From Hymenobacter yonginensis (lineage in GTDB: Bacteria > Bacteroidota > Bacteroidia > Cytophagales > Hymenobacteraceae), in contig NZ_CP115396.1 in assembly GCF_027625995.1 (NCBI RefSeq), positions 1,984,001 through 2,048,000 on the forward strand: a DNA stretch of 64,000 nucleotides. Direction: 5' to 3'. Below are positions 1-8,309 of the stretch, in pieces (within the stretch, counting starts at the first letter, position 1; every line of letters starts with the position of its first letter). The notes under the pieces were generated by a model. That model was not told where the DNA came from. It ran no database searches and saw only the letters and a program-made list of their open reading frames with translations. A program made the position numbers and the translations under genes.

Positions 1-3000
1 AGGGGCTGACGGCCGCGCCGGGCCAGGTGCCCCACAGGCCTTCGGGCTGGTGGCGCCCGCGCAGCAGGTGCCGGATCAGGCGGTTCACGTCCTTCTCGCC
101 CTCAAACGGCTGCTTGAGCTGCTCGCGGATGCGCTGCTCCAGCAGCAGGGTTTTCAGCTTGGAGGCGGCCTGCTCGTTGCAGAGGTAGGCGTAGCGCTGC
201 ACGTGCCGGATTTCATCCAGCAGCGTGGGCAGCGGGTCGCTTTCCAGGCGCACCGTCACGGGTCCCAGCTCGGGGCGGATGGGCAGCGTGAGGGTAGTAT
301 CGGTGGCGGTGAGCACGGCGAAGGTGCCCACCCGCTCGCGGGTGCCGGCCGGCAGCACCGGCAGGTAGCGCAGCTCGCCGTCCTGGTAGCCATTGGGCTG
401 GGTGAGCTGGAAGCTGACCGCCACCGAATCGGGGCCGCCGCTGGGGGCCGTGAGGGTGAGCGTGTCGAGGGCGGCGGTGGCTACCTGGTGGCGCTGGCTG
501 CGGGCCGGCCCCTCGCCCACCCGGAAGCTGGTCGTGACCTGGGCCGTGTCGGGCAGGTAGTTGAGGGTTTTGCCGAGCAGCTGCGCCCGGTCGCCTTCGA
601 TGAGGAAGCGCGGCGCGGCCAGCTCGCCCAGCACGGCCTTGAAGGAGCGCATCAGGGCCGTGAAGCTGCCGGTGCGGGCGTGGTCGTCGGAGGCCAGCAC
701 GAAGGTGTCCCAGCCGGTGATGTCGTCGGGCACGATGACTTCGGTGCTGGCCCGGCCCTGGGCATCGGTGACGAGCGAGGGCCGCCACCAGCCGGAATCC
801 GAGAAGCGGCGACGCAGCGAGAGGCGCGGGTCGCGGCTGGCGGTGGGCTGGCCGTCGGGGCCGATGGCCGGGGCCGGATCGGCGTCGAAGCCCAGCGCCC
901 TGCGGCCGCCGACGCCGGATTTGGTGGTTATGATGATGACGCCGTTGGCGGCGCGCGAGCCAAACGTAGCAGCCGCGGCGGCCCCTTTCAGCACCTTCAT
1001 CCCCGCAATATCGTCGGGGTTGATATCGGCTTGGTTGCCCGAAAACGGCAGCCCGTCCACAATCAGCAGCGGCAACCCGCTCCCGCTGAGCGTGCTGCTC
1101 CCGCGGATCTGCACGCCCGCCACCCGGCCCGGCTGGCCGTCAATAGAAACACCCGCCACCCGGCCCGACAGTGAGGCGCTGGTGATGGTGGAAACCGAAG
1201 CCGACAGGTTGCGGCGGCGCTGCTCCACTCCGAAGCCTACCACTACCACTTCATCCAGATGCTTGCTGTCAGCGACCATTCCCACCAGCATATCGCGCCC
1301 ATCCAGCCGGTACTCCATGGTCACAAAGCCGACATAGGAAAGTTGCAGCAGGCCGCCGTCCGGCGGCACGCTCAGCTCGAAGCTGCCGTCGGCGTTGGTG
1401 CTGACACCGATAGTAGTGCCTTTGAGCAGCACCGTGACGCCGGGCAGGCCTTCGCCGGTTTGCTTGTCTTCGATGCGGCCGCGCTGTACGCGCCAGCCTG
1501 GTTGCGGCACCACGGGCACCGTTACCTGTACTTCGCGGCGCTCCTCGCGGGGCTGAGTGGTAGCATTTGGGCGGGGCAGCCGCTCCTGCACCAACTGCCG
1601 GAAGCGGCGGCGCAGCGCCCGCGCTGCCGGGCCGGCCGGAAGCACGTCCGCGGAATCCAGCTGCACGTAGGTGGCGCCGTTGGGCTGCACGCTGACTTCC
1701 GGGGCCGGGGCCAGCACGGTGCTGTCGGCCAGCAGCAGGGCCAGGCGGTAGCGGCCGGTGGGCAGCGCGTGGATGGTCTGGGGCAGGCCGCGCTCCAGCC
1801 GCACGAATTTGGGGTTGCCGGGCTGGGTGAGCAGCGTGTAGAGTACCGGCGGCAGCGTGGCAGGCTGGCGCCGGGCCGCATTGGCGGCGGGTGGCACCGG
1901 CAGGCGCACGGTTAGGCGCCCCTGCCCGGCGGGCGTGGTTACAGGGTTGTGCAGCTCCGGCTCGGGGCTGTAGCTGCTGCGGTAGTAGCCGGTGGCGGGC
2001 TGGGGCTTGAGGTCGGCTTCGGTGTAGGCGAAATCCTGGAACGGCAGCACCCCGAAGCTGGTGGCTTCGCCCAGGCGGCCAAACTCCGAGCCGGCCACGC
2101 AGCGCATCTTCAGCAGCCCCGCCCCGAAGGTGAAGCGGTAGTTGGGCTCCAGCAGGAACTTGCGCCGCAGCCCATCGGAGCGGCGCAGCAGCACCGAATC
2201 GGGCCGGAAGGGGCCGGCGAGGTGGAAGTCGGCGCGGTCGTAGCGGTTGTAGCTGCTGTAGCTGAAGCGGCGCGTGGAAGCGCCGGCTACCGGCACCGGG
2301 CGGCCCGCGCCGAGGGGCTGCAGGCGGTTGCCCTGGCGCAGCAACACCTGCTCGTCGTAGTCGCGCTTATCGATCAGCAGCAGAAAGCGTTGCAGCTGCT
2401 GGCGCTCGGCCTCCGTGAGCGGGCCGCGCTTTTCCACCGTCAGCTCGTGGCAGGGTCGGTTGGGGTCGATGCTGAGCGTGAGCTTGTGCAGATGGCGCAG
2501 CCGCACGCCGCGCAGGGTCACGAGGCGGTTGGGCGTGCGGACAGCCACGGCGTGCTGGCCGCTGTCGGCCACCAGCGCAAACGGCTCCTCACCGTTGACA
2601 CCGGCCACGTACACCGGCACGCCATCCACGTACACGGCCACCGCCGGCTGCACCCGCCCCGAGTCCACCACAAACGGCGCAATCTGGGTGATGCCGCCCG
2701 GCGCGGGCTGGTACTCATGGAACGTGCCGTACTCCGGATACAGAAACTGGTAGAAGCGCAGCGAGTCCAGCCCGAGGCGCTGCCGCCACGCGCCCCAGCT
2801 CAGCGGCTGCTGCCCCGGCCGCTCCGCCTGGTTCTCGAAGCCGGCCCCCAGCCGGAACCGCCGCAACGACAGCCGCCCGGCCACGGCCGGCTCGAAATCG
2901 GGGATTTCCGGGGCTTCGTCCACTTCAAACTTGCTGGTGTGGGCGTAGGCCGTGAGGTCGGCGCGGGGCACGGGCCGCCCGCCGCCATCCGTGACGGTGT

Positions 3001-4981
3001 ACTGCAGCCGCACGCGCTGGCCCGGGTACACCACCTCGGGCTGGTCGGCTTGGATCAGCAGGCGGTGCTGGGGCAGCGGCACATTGTACTCGGCCGTCAG
3101 CAGCTGCCCGCCCCAGAAGTAGTGCACCGACACGTACCACGGCTCCGGGCCCGCGGCGGCCGTCTGCAGGGCAAAATCCGGCCCGTAGCCGCGCTGCACC
3201 AGCGTGTTGCCGCGGTAGAGGTAGTACCAGAACGGCAGCCGCCGCGGGTTTTCCACGGCCAGCCGGATGGAGTCGGTGGTGCGGTCGGACCGCAGCAGCA
3301 GGCCGGCGTTGTCTTCGTGGAGGGTGAGTTGGATTTCGTGGCCGGCGGCGTCGAAGAGGCGGTAGCGGGTGGCACGGGCGTCGAGCGGGCGTGCCAGGGG
3401 GAGCGTCAAGGTTTCGCGGCGCAGCGTGGGCACCTGGAGGTAGTTGAGGGCCTCGGTTTCGAGGGTGGCCGTAGCCGGTTGGCTGCTGCCGCGCACCGCG
3501 TAGCGGGCCAGCAGCGAGTCGTGGCGCAGCTCCAGCAGCAGCTCGCCGGGGTCGAGGGTGTAGCTGACGGCCTGGGCCTGGGTGCGGCGCTCGTTGTCGG
3601 AGTTGAGGAAAGTCGCCTGCACCGAGTACGTGAGGTTGGCGGCGGGCAGCGTGGTCTCAGGCAGGTTGAGGCGGGTTTCGCCGGTGGCATCGAGGGGCTG
3701 GGCGCGGGTCCAGAGCGTGTCGGGCACAAACACTTGGCGGCCGAGGAAGGCCTCCACCCCGGCCGGCGTCACGCTCAGGCGCACCCGCGCATCCAGCAGG
3801 TTGAGGTCGTTGGCGTCCTGGCCGCGCAGAAACAGGGCCTGCGGCGTGCCGCGCCGGTGGGGCGTTTCGGCGGCCCGCAGCGTGTAGCGGGTGTTTTTCA
3901 GCTCATAGTCTTCCAGCCGGAAGCTGCCGCTGGCCAGCTGCTTGCCCGCGTCGCCGGGTTCCAGCAGCCGAACGCGCACGGTCTGGTCGGCGCGCAGATT
4001 CAGCGTATCGCTCAGAGGCAGCGTGTACTCGTAGGAGCCGGGGCGCACGGGCTTCAACACCGCCAACGGCCGGGTTTTGGCCTGGTAGTCGCCGGTGAGC
4101 CACAGCTCCAGCGGGCGGTTGTAGGGGCGGCCGTCGCGCTGGCGCAGGATGCGGGCCTTGAGGCGCAGTGTGTCGTGGGTGGGGCGGTACAGGGGCTTGC
4201 TGAGGGCGAGGTAGCTTACCCATTCGTCCTGGTGCCGGTCCTGGCGGCGGCTCTGGCGCTGGTCGCGCACGTCTTCGCTGAACACCGAGCGCAGCAGCCC
4301 CACCAGCCCGGTAGTGGTGTACGAGGGGTTGCGCAGCTGGAAATACAGGCTGCGCACCGGCCGCGTGAGGTAGCCCAGCGGAAACCCGTACACCACCCGC
4401 CGCCAGCCCCAGACCGGCCGCCGCCGTTCCCCACTCGGAAACGTCTGTTCCAGCGCATGAAACGTGGTGCGCCCGCCGTGCTCCACGGCCAGCAAACCGG
4501 CCCGACCGGCTTTGCCGGGCAGGCGGTAGCTGCGCGTGGCGGCATCAAAAGGCACCAGCTGTCCTTTGGGCAAGCTCACGTGGGCATCTTCGAGCAGCCG
4601 GCCCAGCGAGTCGCGCACCAGCAGCGTGAGGTCGGTCTGGTTGTCGAGCAGCGTGAGCTGGCGGTCCGTGACGGCACGCAGCCAGTACACCAGCTGGGCG
4701 CCTTCGGTGTGGGCCACCAGGTAGTAGCCCGGCGGCAGCGGCCGGCGCCGGCCGAGGGCGGCGCTGTCGGTCGGGAACGAGTCGACGGGCTGGGTGAAAA
4801 ACTCGGGCCGGGCCCGGCTGAGGTCGGTTTCGTAGAGCTGCCGGGTCTGGGCGTCGGTGAGGTGGAAGACCTTGGTGAGGTAGCTGCGCTGGCGGGCGGT
4901 GGCCAAGCGCTGCTGGGCGGGCAGATGCAGCGGCAGCGCAAGCAGCAGCAGGCAGAACAGGGCGCGTAACGGTAGGGACAT
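1..4981 (-). CDS. Alpha-2-macroglobulin-like protein with embedded TonB-plug segment (3' end outside window)
   Basis: The frame is open from ATG at 4981 to the window edge (1660 codons, no stop), so the C-terminus is missing. It begins with a signal peptide (hydrophobic LFCLLLLALPLHLPAQ). Beta-rich macroglobulin-type repeats follow, e.g. the PLYRPTHDTLRLKARI stretch near residue 255. Around residues 1161-1240 there is a carboxypeptidase-regulatory-like domain (GEGLPGVTVLLKGTTIGVST). At about 1331-1355 there is a SusC/RagA-type TonB plug motif (GSRAANGVIIITTKSG). The alpha-2-macroglobulin signature then resumes (WWRPSLVTDAQG, VPDDITGWDTF, near 1394), and a thioester-type CNEQ sits at Cys1601 within YAYLCNEQAASK. 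Alpha-2-macroglobulins are envelope protease traps. What the plug segment does here is unknown. The protein probably sits in the periplasm or outer membrane. The family call is strong, the role is inferred. Confidence 0.88.
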   Translation of the reverse strand, partial: MSLPLRALFCLLLLALPLHLPAQQRLATARQRSYLTKVFHLTDAQTRQLYETDLSRARPEFFTQPVDSFPTDSAALGRRRPLPPGYYLVAHTEGAQLVYWLRAVTDRQLTLLDNQTDLTLLVRDSLGRLLEDAHVSLPKGQLVPFDAATRSYRLPGKAGRAGLLAVEHGGRTTFHALEQTFPSGERRRPVWGWRRVVYGFPLGYLTRPVRSLYFQLRNPSYTTTGLVGLLRSVFSEDVRDQRQSRRQDRHQDEWVSYLALSKPLYRPTHDTLRLKARILRQRDGRPYNRPLELWLTGDYQAKTRPLAVLKPVRPGSYEYTLPLSDTLNLRADQTVRVRLLEPGDAGKQLASGSFRLEDYELKNTRYTLRAAETPHRRGTPQALFLRGQDANDLNLLDARVRLSVTPAGVEAFLGRQVFVPDTLWTRAQPLDATGETRLNLPETTLPAANLTYSVQATFLNSDNERRTQAQAVSYTLDPGELLLELRHDSLLARYAVRGSSQPATATLETEALNYLQVPTLRRETLTLPLARPLDARATRYRLFDAAGHEIQLTLHEDNAGLLLRSDRTTDSIRLAVENPRRLPFWYYLYRGNTLVQRGYGPDFALQTAAAGPEPWYVSVHYFWGGQLLTAEYNVPLPQHRLLIQADQPEVVYPGQRVRLQYTVTDGGGRPVPRADLTAYAHTSKFEVDEAPEIPDFEPAVAGRLSLRRFRLGAGFENQAERPGQQPLSWGAWRQRLGLDSLRFYQFLYPEYGTFHEYQPAPGGITQIAPFVVDSGRVQPAVAVYVDGVPVYVAGVNGEEPFALVADSGQHAVAVRTPNRLVTLRGVRLRHLHKLTLSIDPNRPCHELTVEKRGPLTEAERQQLQRFLLLIDKRDYDEQVLLRQGNRLQPLGAGRPVPVAGASTRRFSYSSYNRYDRADFHLAGPFRPDSVLLRRSDGLRRKFLLEPNYRFTFGAGLLKMRCVAGSEFGRLGEATSFGVLPFQDFAYTEADLKPQPATGYYRSSYSPEPELHNPVTTPAGQGRLTVRLPVPPAANAARRQPATLPPVLYTLLTQPGNPKFVRLERGLPQTIHALPTGRYRLALLLADSTVLAPAPEVSVQPNGATYVQLDSADVLPAGPAARALRRRFRQLVQERLPRPNATTQPREERREVQVTVPVVPQPGWRVQRGRIEDKQTGEGLPGVTVLLKGTTIGVSTNADGSFELSVPPDGGLLQLSYVGFVTMEYRLDGRDMLVGMVADSKHLDEVVVVGFGVEQRRRNLSASVSTITSASLSGRVAGVSIDGQPGRVAGVQIRGSSTLSGSGLPLLIVDGLPFSGNQADINPDDIAGMKVLKGAAAAATFGSRAANGVIIITTKSGVGGRRALGFDADPAPAIGPDGQPTASRDPRLSLRRRFSDSGWWRPSLVTDAQGRASTEVIVPDDITGWDTFVLASDDHARTGSFTALMRSFKAVLGELAAPRFLIEGDRAQLLGKTLNYLPDTAQVTTSFRVGEGPARSQRHQVATAALDTLTLTAPSGGPDSVAVSFQLTQPNGYQDGELRYLPVLPAGTRERVGTFAVLTATDTTLTLPIRPELGPVTVRLESDPLPTLLDEIRHVQRYAYLCNEQAASKLKTLLLEQRIREQLKQPFEGEKDVNRLIRHLLRGRHQPEGLWGTWPGAAVSP

Positions 4982-5224
4982 AAGCAGGGACGGATAGAGC
5001 GTTTCCCTGCTGATGCCGCCCGGCCCCACATTCCACACCGCGCCGGTAGACGGCAGCAGCTTTTGGGGACGAAACCGGCAAAATTTCGTTTAGAAGGAAT
5101 ACTTTTTTGGCATCATTCGAAGAGCTAAGTGGCACAATGGCAAGAATATGCCACCATTTCGGCCCGCAATGCAATTTTATGCCCAACCGCTCAGTTTTAA
5201 CGGCACACCAACGCTGCTTGCCTT

Positions 5225-5461
5225 ATGTTCAGGATCCTGCTGCTGTTTTTTGCCCTGCTACTCGTGAGTGGCGCCGAGCCCTCCCAGGCCGCCCGGCCTA
5301 CCGCCTACGCCCGCGCCAAGATGAAGGGCCGCACTTTCACGCACCGCCCCTTCTACAAAAGCTACAAGGGCCGCAAAAGCCACAAGAAGAAGCTTTTCCG
5401 CTTCGGCCAGAGCGGCCGCAGCAAAGCCAAGTATTCCAACAAGCGCACCGGCCGGCTCTAG
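5225..5461 (+). CDS. Small basic secreted protein, 78 aa
   Basis: ATG at 5225 starts a 78-residue protein with a clear signal peptide (FRILLLFFALLLVSG, cleavage probably after SQAA). The mature part is short and very basic, rich in Lys, Arg, Tyr and Phe (SYKGRKSHKKKLFRFGQ), with no cysteines and no recognised domain. A strong hairpin terminator starts 20 bp after the stop, which supports a real transcription unit. It lies divergent to the alpha-2-macroglobulin-like gene with about 240 bp between starts. The charge suggests binding to an acidic surface polymer or nucleic acid, but this is only inference. Confidence 0.65.
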   Translation: MFRILLLFFALLLVSGAEPSQAARPTAYARAKMKGRTFTHRPFYKSYKGRKSHKKKLFRFGQSGRSKAKYSNKRTGRL

Positions 5462-5480
5462 GCCAGCCGGACGCCCCACC

Positions 5481-5523
5481 GACAAAGCCCGCCGTGCAGT
5501 CAAGCTGCGCGGCGGGCTTTGTC
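5481..5523 (+). terminator. Hairpin terminator after the small basic protein gene
   Basis: A perfect 14-bp stem (5481-5494 with 5510-5523, gacaaagcccgccg on the left) encloses a 15-nt loop. It starts 20 bp downstream of the stop at 5461. The AAA at the base of the left arm and TTT in the right arm allow it to work in both directions. Confidence 0.8.
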
Positions 5524-5554
5524 GTGTGTTTAACACCCTCGCTCTGGCGGTTCG

Positions 5555-5594
5555 CCTCACCCCCCGGCCCCCTCTCCGAAAAGGAGAGAGGGAG
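5555..5594. repeat. GC-rich palindromic repeat related to the element inside the AddA-like gene
   Basis: The stretch CCTCACCCCCCGGCCCCCTC and the following ctctcc/ggagag hairpin closely resemble the terminal arms of the inverted-repeat element at 61690-61813. Here it is a single short copy between convergent genes (5461 and 5688). Confidence 0.6.
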
Positions 5595-5687
5595 ACGAAC
5601 GATTGGAGTTGGTTTGCCGGACTCCATTTCGAAGATGCTGCCAATAAGCGTCTTGCAGAAGCCTGGACGGCAGGCGTTTTACGCCAC

Positions 5688-6761
5688 CTACGCTGCGTAC
5701 CACGCCCGTCGCACCTGCACCAGCAGTTTCTCAGCAGCTTCCCGGTCGGGGGTTTCGGGCAAACCGGAGGCGGCAAAGGAGGCTTCTACGCGGGTTACCA
5801 GGGCTTCGGCCTCGGCTACCAACTGCTCGTACTCGAACTCGCCGCGGCGGATTTGCAGCAGGAACTCCCGGTTGGGGCGGCGCACGTGCAGGCGGCCAGT
5901 GGTGGCAATTTCCTCGGCCATGCCCAGTAGCCGGAACACGTGCAGCATGTTCTTGGCGTCGTAGTTTTTGCCGTGCTGCACCGTGTTCTGGTACCGCTCG
6001 GGGTTGCGCTTCTGCTCCCACTCCTGGTACTCCCGAAATACCCGGCAGTAGGTGCTGTAGCCGTTGCGGTTGAAGCTCAGATAGGCCACCGGCGTCTCCC
6101 CCTTCGGTACGGCCGAGAGCAGCACGTCCTGAGAGGTTTCCGCGTCGCGCAGCAGGCCCCGGTAGCCGTGGCGGCCATCGGGCGTTTCGTCCACGAATAG
6201 GGCGTACAGGTCGTGGAGGTGGTTTACGTTGGCCAGGCCGCACTGGCTGGCAGCGTAGCCGCGCCGCGCCAGCCAGGTAGCTACCGGCTGCGCCCCGGCC
6301 CCTACCGTCACGTAGCAGAAATCCAGCACCGATTTGCGGGCGGGCGGCTCGGGGTGGTTGATTTTCTTGTTGAGGCCCTTGGCTTTGCGAATCTGAGCCA
6401 CGGCGTACTCGGCGAAGCTCTGGCGGCACAGCTGCGAGAGGAAATCCTCCACCTGAAACACCTCGAACAGCGGATGCCGCAGCCGCACGCAGTCCGCGGG
6501 CGAGGCCAGCAGCTCCAGGGCCGTGGGGTTGCTTTTGAGCAGCAGCTCCACGAATCGGCGCAGCTCGTAGTACACCTCGTCGTTGGTGGCGTTGGCTACC
6601 TGGGGCACGTAGTCGAGGCCGTAGAACTCGGTTTCGGGCAGGATGAACACGCCCTTTAGGTCCACGTCGGAGTGGGGCAGGTCGGTGCCGTAGGCGCGGC
6701 TGCCGCTCAGGGCTTCAAACAGGATCAGGCCCCGCTGGCGCAGGTCGTCGATAGTCAGCAT
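5688..6761 (-). CDS. YcgL-like (COG3541) predicted nucleotidyltransferase
   Basis: This is a 357-residue protein taken from ATG at 6761 (MLTIDDLRQRG). An upstream in-frame start at 6854 would overlap the divergent GNAT gene and adds no recognisable sequence. The polymerase-beta-type nucleotidyltransferase motif is intact near residues 15-35: GSRAYGTDLPHSDVDLKG, with the GS loop and the DxD metal ligands. The remainder is helical and matches the YcgL family layout, including LLKSNPTALELL. The family is predicted to transfer nucleotides, but the substrate is not established. A paralogue on the same strand lies at 7411-8166. The start is only 31 bp from the divergent GNAT start, so the two probably share a control region. 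Confidence 0.85.
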   Translation of the reverse strand: MLTIDDLRQRGLILFEALSGSRAYGTDLPHSDVDLKGVFILPETEFYGLDYVPQVANATNDEVYYELRRFVELLLKSNPTALELLASPADCVRLRHPLFEVFQVEDFLSQLCRQSFAEYAVAQIRKAKGLNKKINHPEPPARKSVLDFCYVTVGAGAQPVATWLARRGYAASQCGLANVNHLHDLYALFVDETPDGRHGYRGLLRDAETSQDVLLSAVPKGETPVAYLSFNRNGYSTYCRVFREYQEWEQKRNPERYQNTVQHGKNYDAKNMLHVFRLLGMAEEIATTGRLHVRRPNREFLLQIRRGEFEYEQLVAEAEALVTRVEASFAASGLPETPDREAAEKLLVQVRRAWYAA

Positions 6762-6792
6762 ATTGCCACGAATGTAACCCCATTGATTCAGG

Positions 6793-7272
6793 ATGTCGGC
6801 TACCCTTGTACAATTGCGGCCCACCCAGGAGGCCGATTTACCGCACCTCTTCACGTTTCAGCTGGATGCCGAAGCCTGCCGCCTGGCCGCCTTCGTACCC
6901 GCCGAAAACGCTGACCAAACCGCCTACCTCGCCAAATTCCGCCGTTTTCTGCTCAACCCCACCATCCATATGCAAAGCATTCTGGTAGCCGGGGAGCTGG
7001 CGGGCAGCATCTCCAAGTTTGAAATCGAAGGCGAAGCCGAACTCACCTACTGGCTCGACCGGCGCTACTGGGGCCGGGGTGTGGCCACGGCTGCGCTGCG
7101 GCAGTTTCTGGAGCTGGAGCCCGCCCGTCCCCTGCGGGGCCGGGTCGCCTTCGACAACTTCGGCTCCCGGAAAGTGCTGGAAAACTGCGGCTTCGTGCCA
7201 ATCGGCACCGATACAGGCTTCGCCCCGGCCCGGCAGATGGAAGTGGAAGAGGTTATCTACCAGCTTTCCTAG
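6793..7272 (+). CDS. GNAT family N-acetyltransferase
   Basis: A 159-residue single-domain protein. N-terminal LRPTQEADLPHLFTFQL is the usual GNAT beta1-alpha1. The acetyl-CoA pyrophosphate loop appears as YWGRGVATAALRQFLE (Q/RxxGxG/A-type), and the C-terminal NFGSRKVLENCGFVPIG is the conserved helix and strand of RimJ/RimL-like members. It probably acetylates an amino group on a small molecule or protein terminus; the substrate cannot be read from sequence. It is divergent from the nucleotidyltransferase at 6761 and ends facing another copy of that family. Confidence 0.85.
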   Translation: MSATLVQLRPTQEADLPHLFTFQLDAEACRLAAFVPAENADQTAYLAKFRRFLLNPTIHMQSILVAGELAGSISKFEIEGEAELTYWLDRRYWGRGVATAALRQFLELEPARPLRGRVAFDNFGSRKVLENCGFVPIGTDTGFAPARQMEVEEVIYQLS

Positions 7273-7286
7273 CGCTGCCGTTACCT

Positions 7287-7397
7287 CCGGTCCGACGGCG
7301 TAGCCGTCCGACCGGTTGTGGTCCGGAGCCGTTGTTCCATCGTCGTGCCGGTGTCAGCACGCAGCCAACCGGTCGGACGGCTGCGCCGTCGGACCGG
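7287..7397. repeat. Inverted-repeat element between convergent genes
   Basis: The left arm (about 7287-7318) and right arm (about 7366-7397) are near-perfect reverse complements over 31-32 bp around a spacer of roughly 47 bp. Each arm is itself palindromic (gtccgacggc / gccgtccgac). It begins 15 bp after the GNAT stop and ends 14 bp before the stop of the minus-strand nucleotidyltransferase, so it may also terminate both transcripts. Confidence 0.8.
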
Positions 7398-7410
7398 GGG
7401 AGCCTATTCG

Positions 7411-8166
7411 CTACAGCCAGGCCCGGAGCACGGCATCCAGGGCCGGCGTGGGATTGGACTGGTGCGGGACGGGCAGGGTGGCGCGAGCGGCCTGGCCGGC
7501 TTCGTATTCCTGCTGCAGGTAGGCTACCAGCGCCGCCGGCCGGGGCACGGTGGTTTTCTCGTTGGCAGTAGCTTTCTGGTTAAGCAGCTCATCCACAATG
7601 CTGTTCAGGGCCGGGGGCAGCAGTTCCCGCAGTTGGGCAAACTCCATCGGCGGCACTTGGTCAGGATAACGCTGCATCCAGCGGGCGGCCAGGGCCGAGC
7701 GTAAGGCGTAGAACAGCCGCTTCAGACGCATCTGCTCGCCGGTCAGGTCCTCCTCTACCCCGCGCCGCAGCTGGCCCAGGTAGTGGTGCAGGCCGGCCCG
7801 GGGGTTCCAGCAGGCGGTCAGCAGCGGCTGCAGTGCCGCCCGAAACCCAGCCGCCTCCCGGTACACCACCGGCGACTGGAGCCACTCGAAAAGTGCCGCG
7901 TTGGAGCCGCGCAGCAGCTTCAGCGTCTTGCGCAGCTCCCAGCCACCCAGGTCCAGCTCGTCGTCCACGGGGAAGCTGAGCGTGTCGGGGCCATCATCAA
8001 GGGTCAGGTACCAGTCGGCCGGGTGGGCGTAGATAAAGCGCACGTCGTAGTCGGAATCGGGCGAGGGAAAGCCCCAGGCTCGGCTGCCCGACTCGCATGC
8101 GTATAGAATACGGATGTTGTGCGTGGCTTCGAGCTGGGTGAGGGCGGTTTGGATGCGGGCGTACAT
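7411..8166 (-). CDS. YcgL-like predicted nucleotidyltransferase, second copy
   Basis: A 251-residue protein from ATG at 8166 (MYARIQTALTQLE); a further in-frame ATG 13 codons upstream is less likely. The nucleotidyltransferase motif is GSRAWGFPSPDSDYDVRF, with GS and the D-x-D pair intact. It shares the helix (RGSNAALFEWLQSP) with its neighbour at 5688-6761 (KSNPTALELLASP), so the two are paralogues of different length. Members of this family are described only as predicted nucleotidyltransferases. Whether it works with the RNA-repair genes 6 kb away is open. Confidence 0.85.
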   Translation of the reverse strand: MYARIQTALTQLEATHNIRILYACESGSRAWGFPSPDSDYDVRFIYAHPADWYLTLDDGPDTLSFPVDDELDLGGWELRKTLKLLRGSNAALFEWLQSPVVYREAAGFRAALQPLLTACWNPRAGLHHYLGQLRRGVEEDLTGEQMRLKRLFYALRSALAARWMQRYPDQVPPMEFAQLRELLPPALNSIVDELLNQKATANEKTTVPRPAALVAYLQQEYEAGQAARATLPVPHQSNPTPALDAVLRAWL

Positions 8167-8309
8167 ACTGTCTGACAATACAAAAAAGTCTATCGAAGGT
8201 AGCACCCTGCCTGCAGTGTAGCCTACCCGGCTGCCGGAAACCCAGCAAATAGAAAGCCGTGTATATTTAGCCGCTCCGCAGCGTGTACTGCGGTTTTAAC
8301 TGCTGTCAG

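Noticed and set aside
1949..4969. 1006-codon open frame on the plus strand
   Set aside because: It is exactly antisense to the alpha-2-macroglobulin-like gene, has no domain and an odd His/Gln/Gly-rich composition typical of shadow frames in GC-rich DNA.
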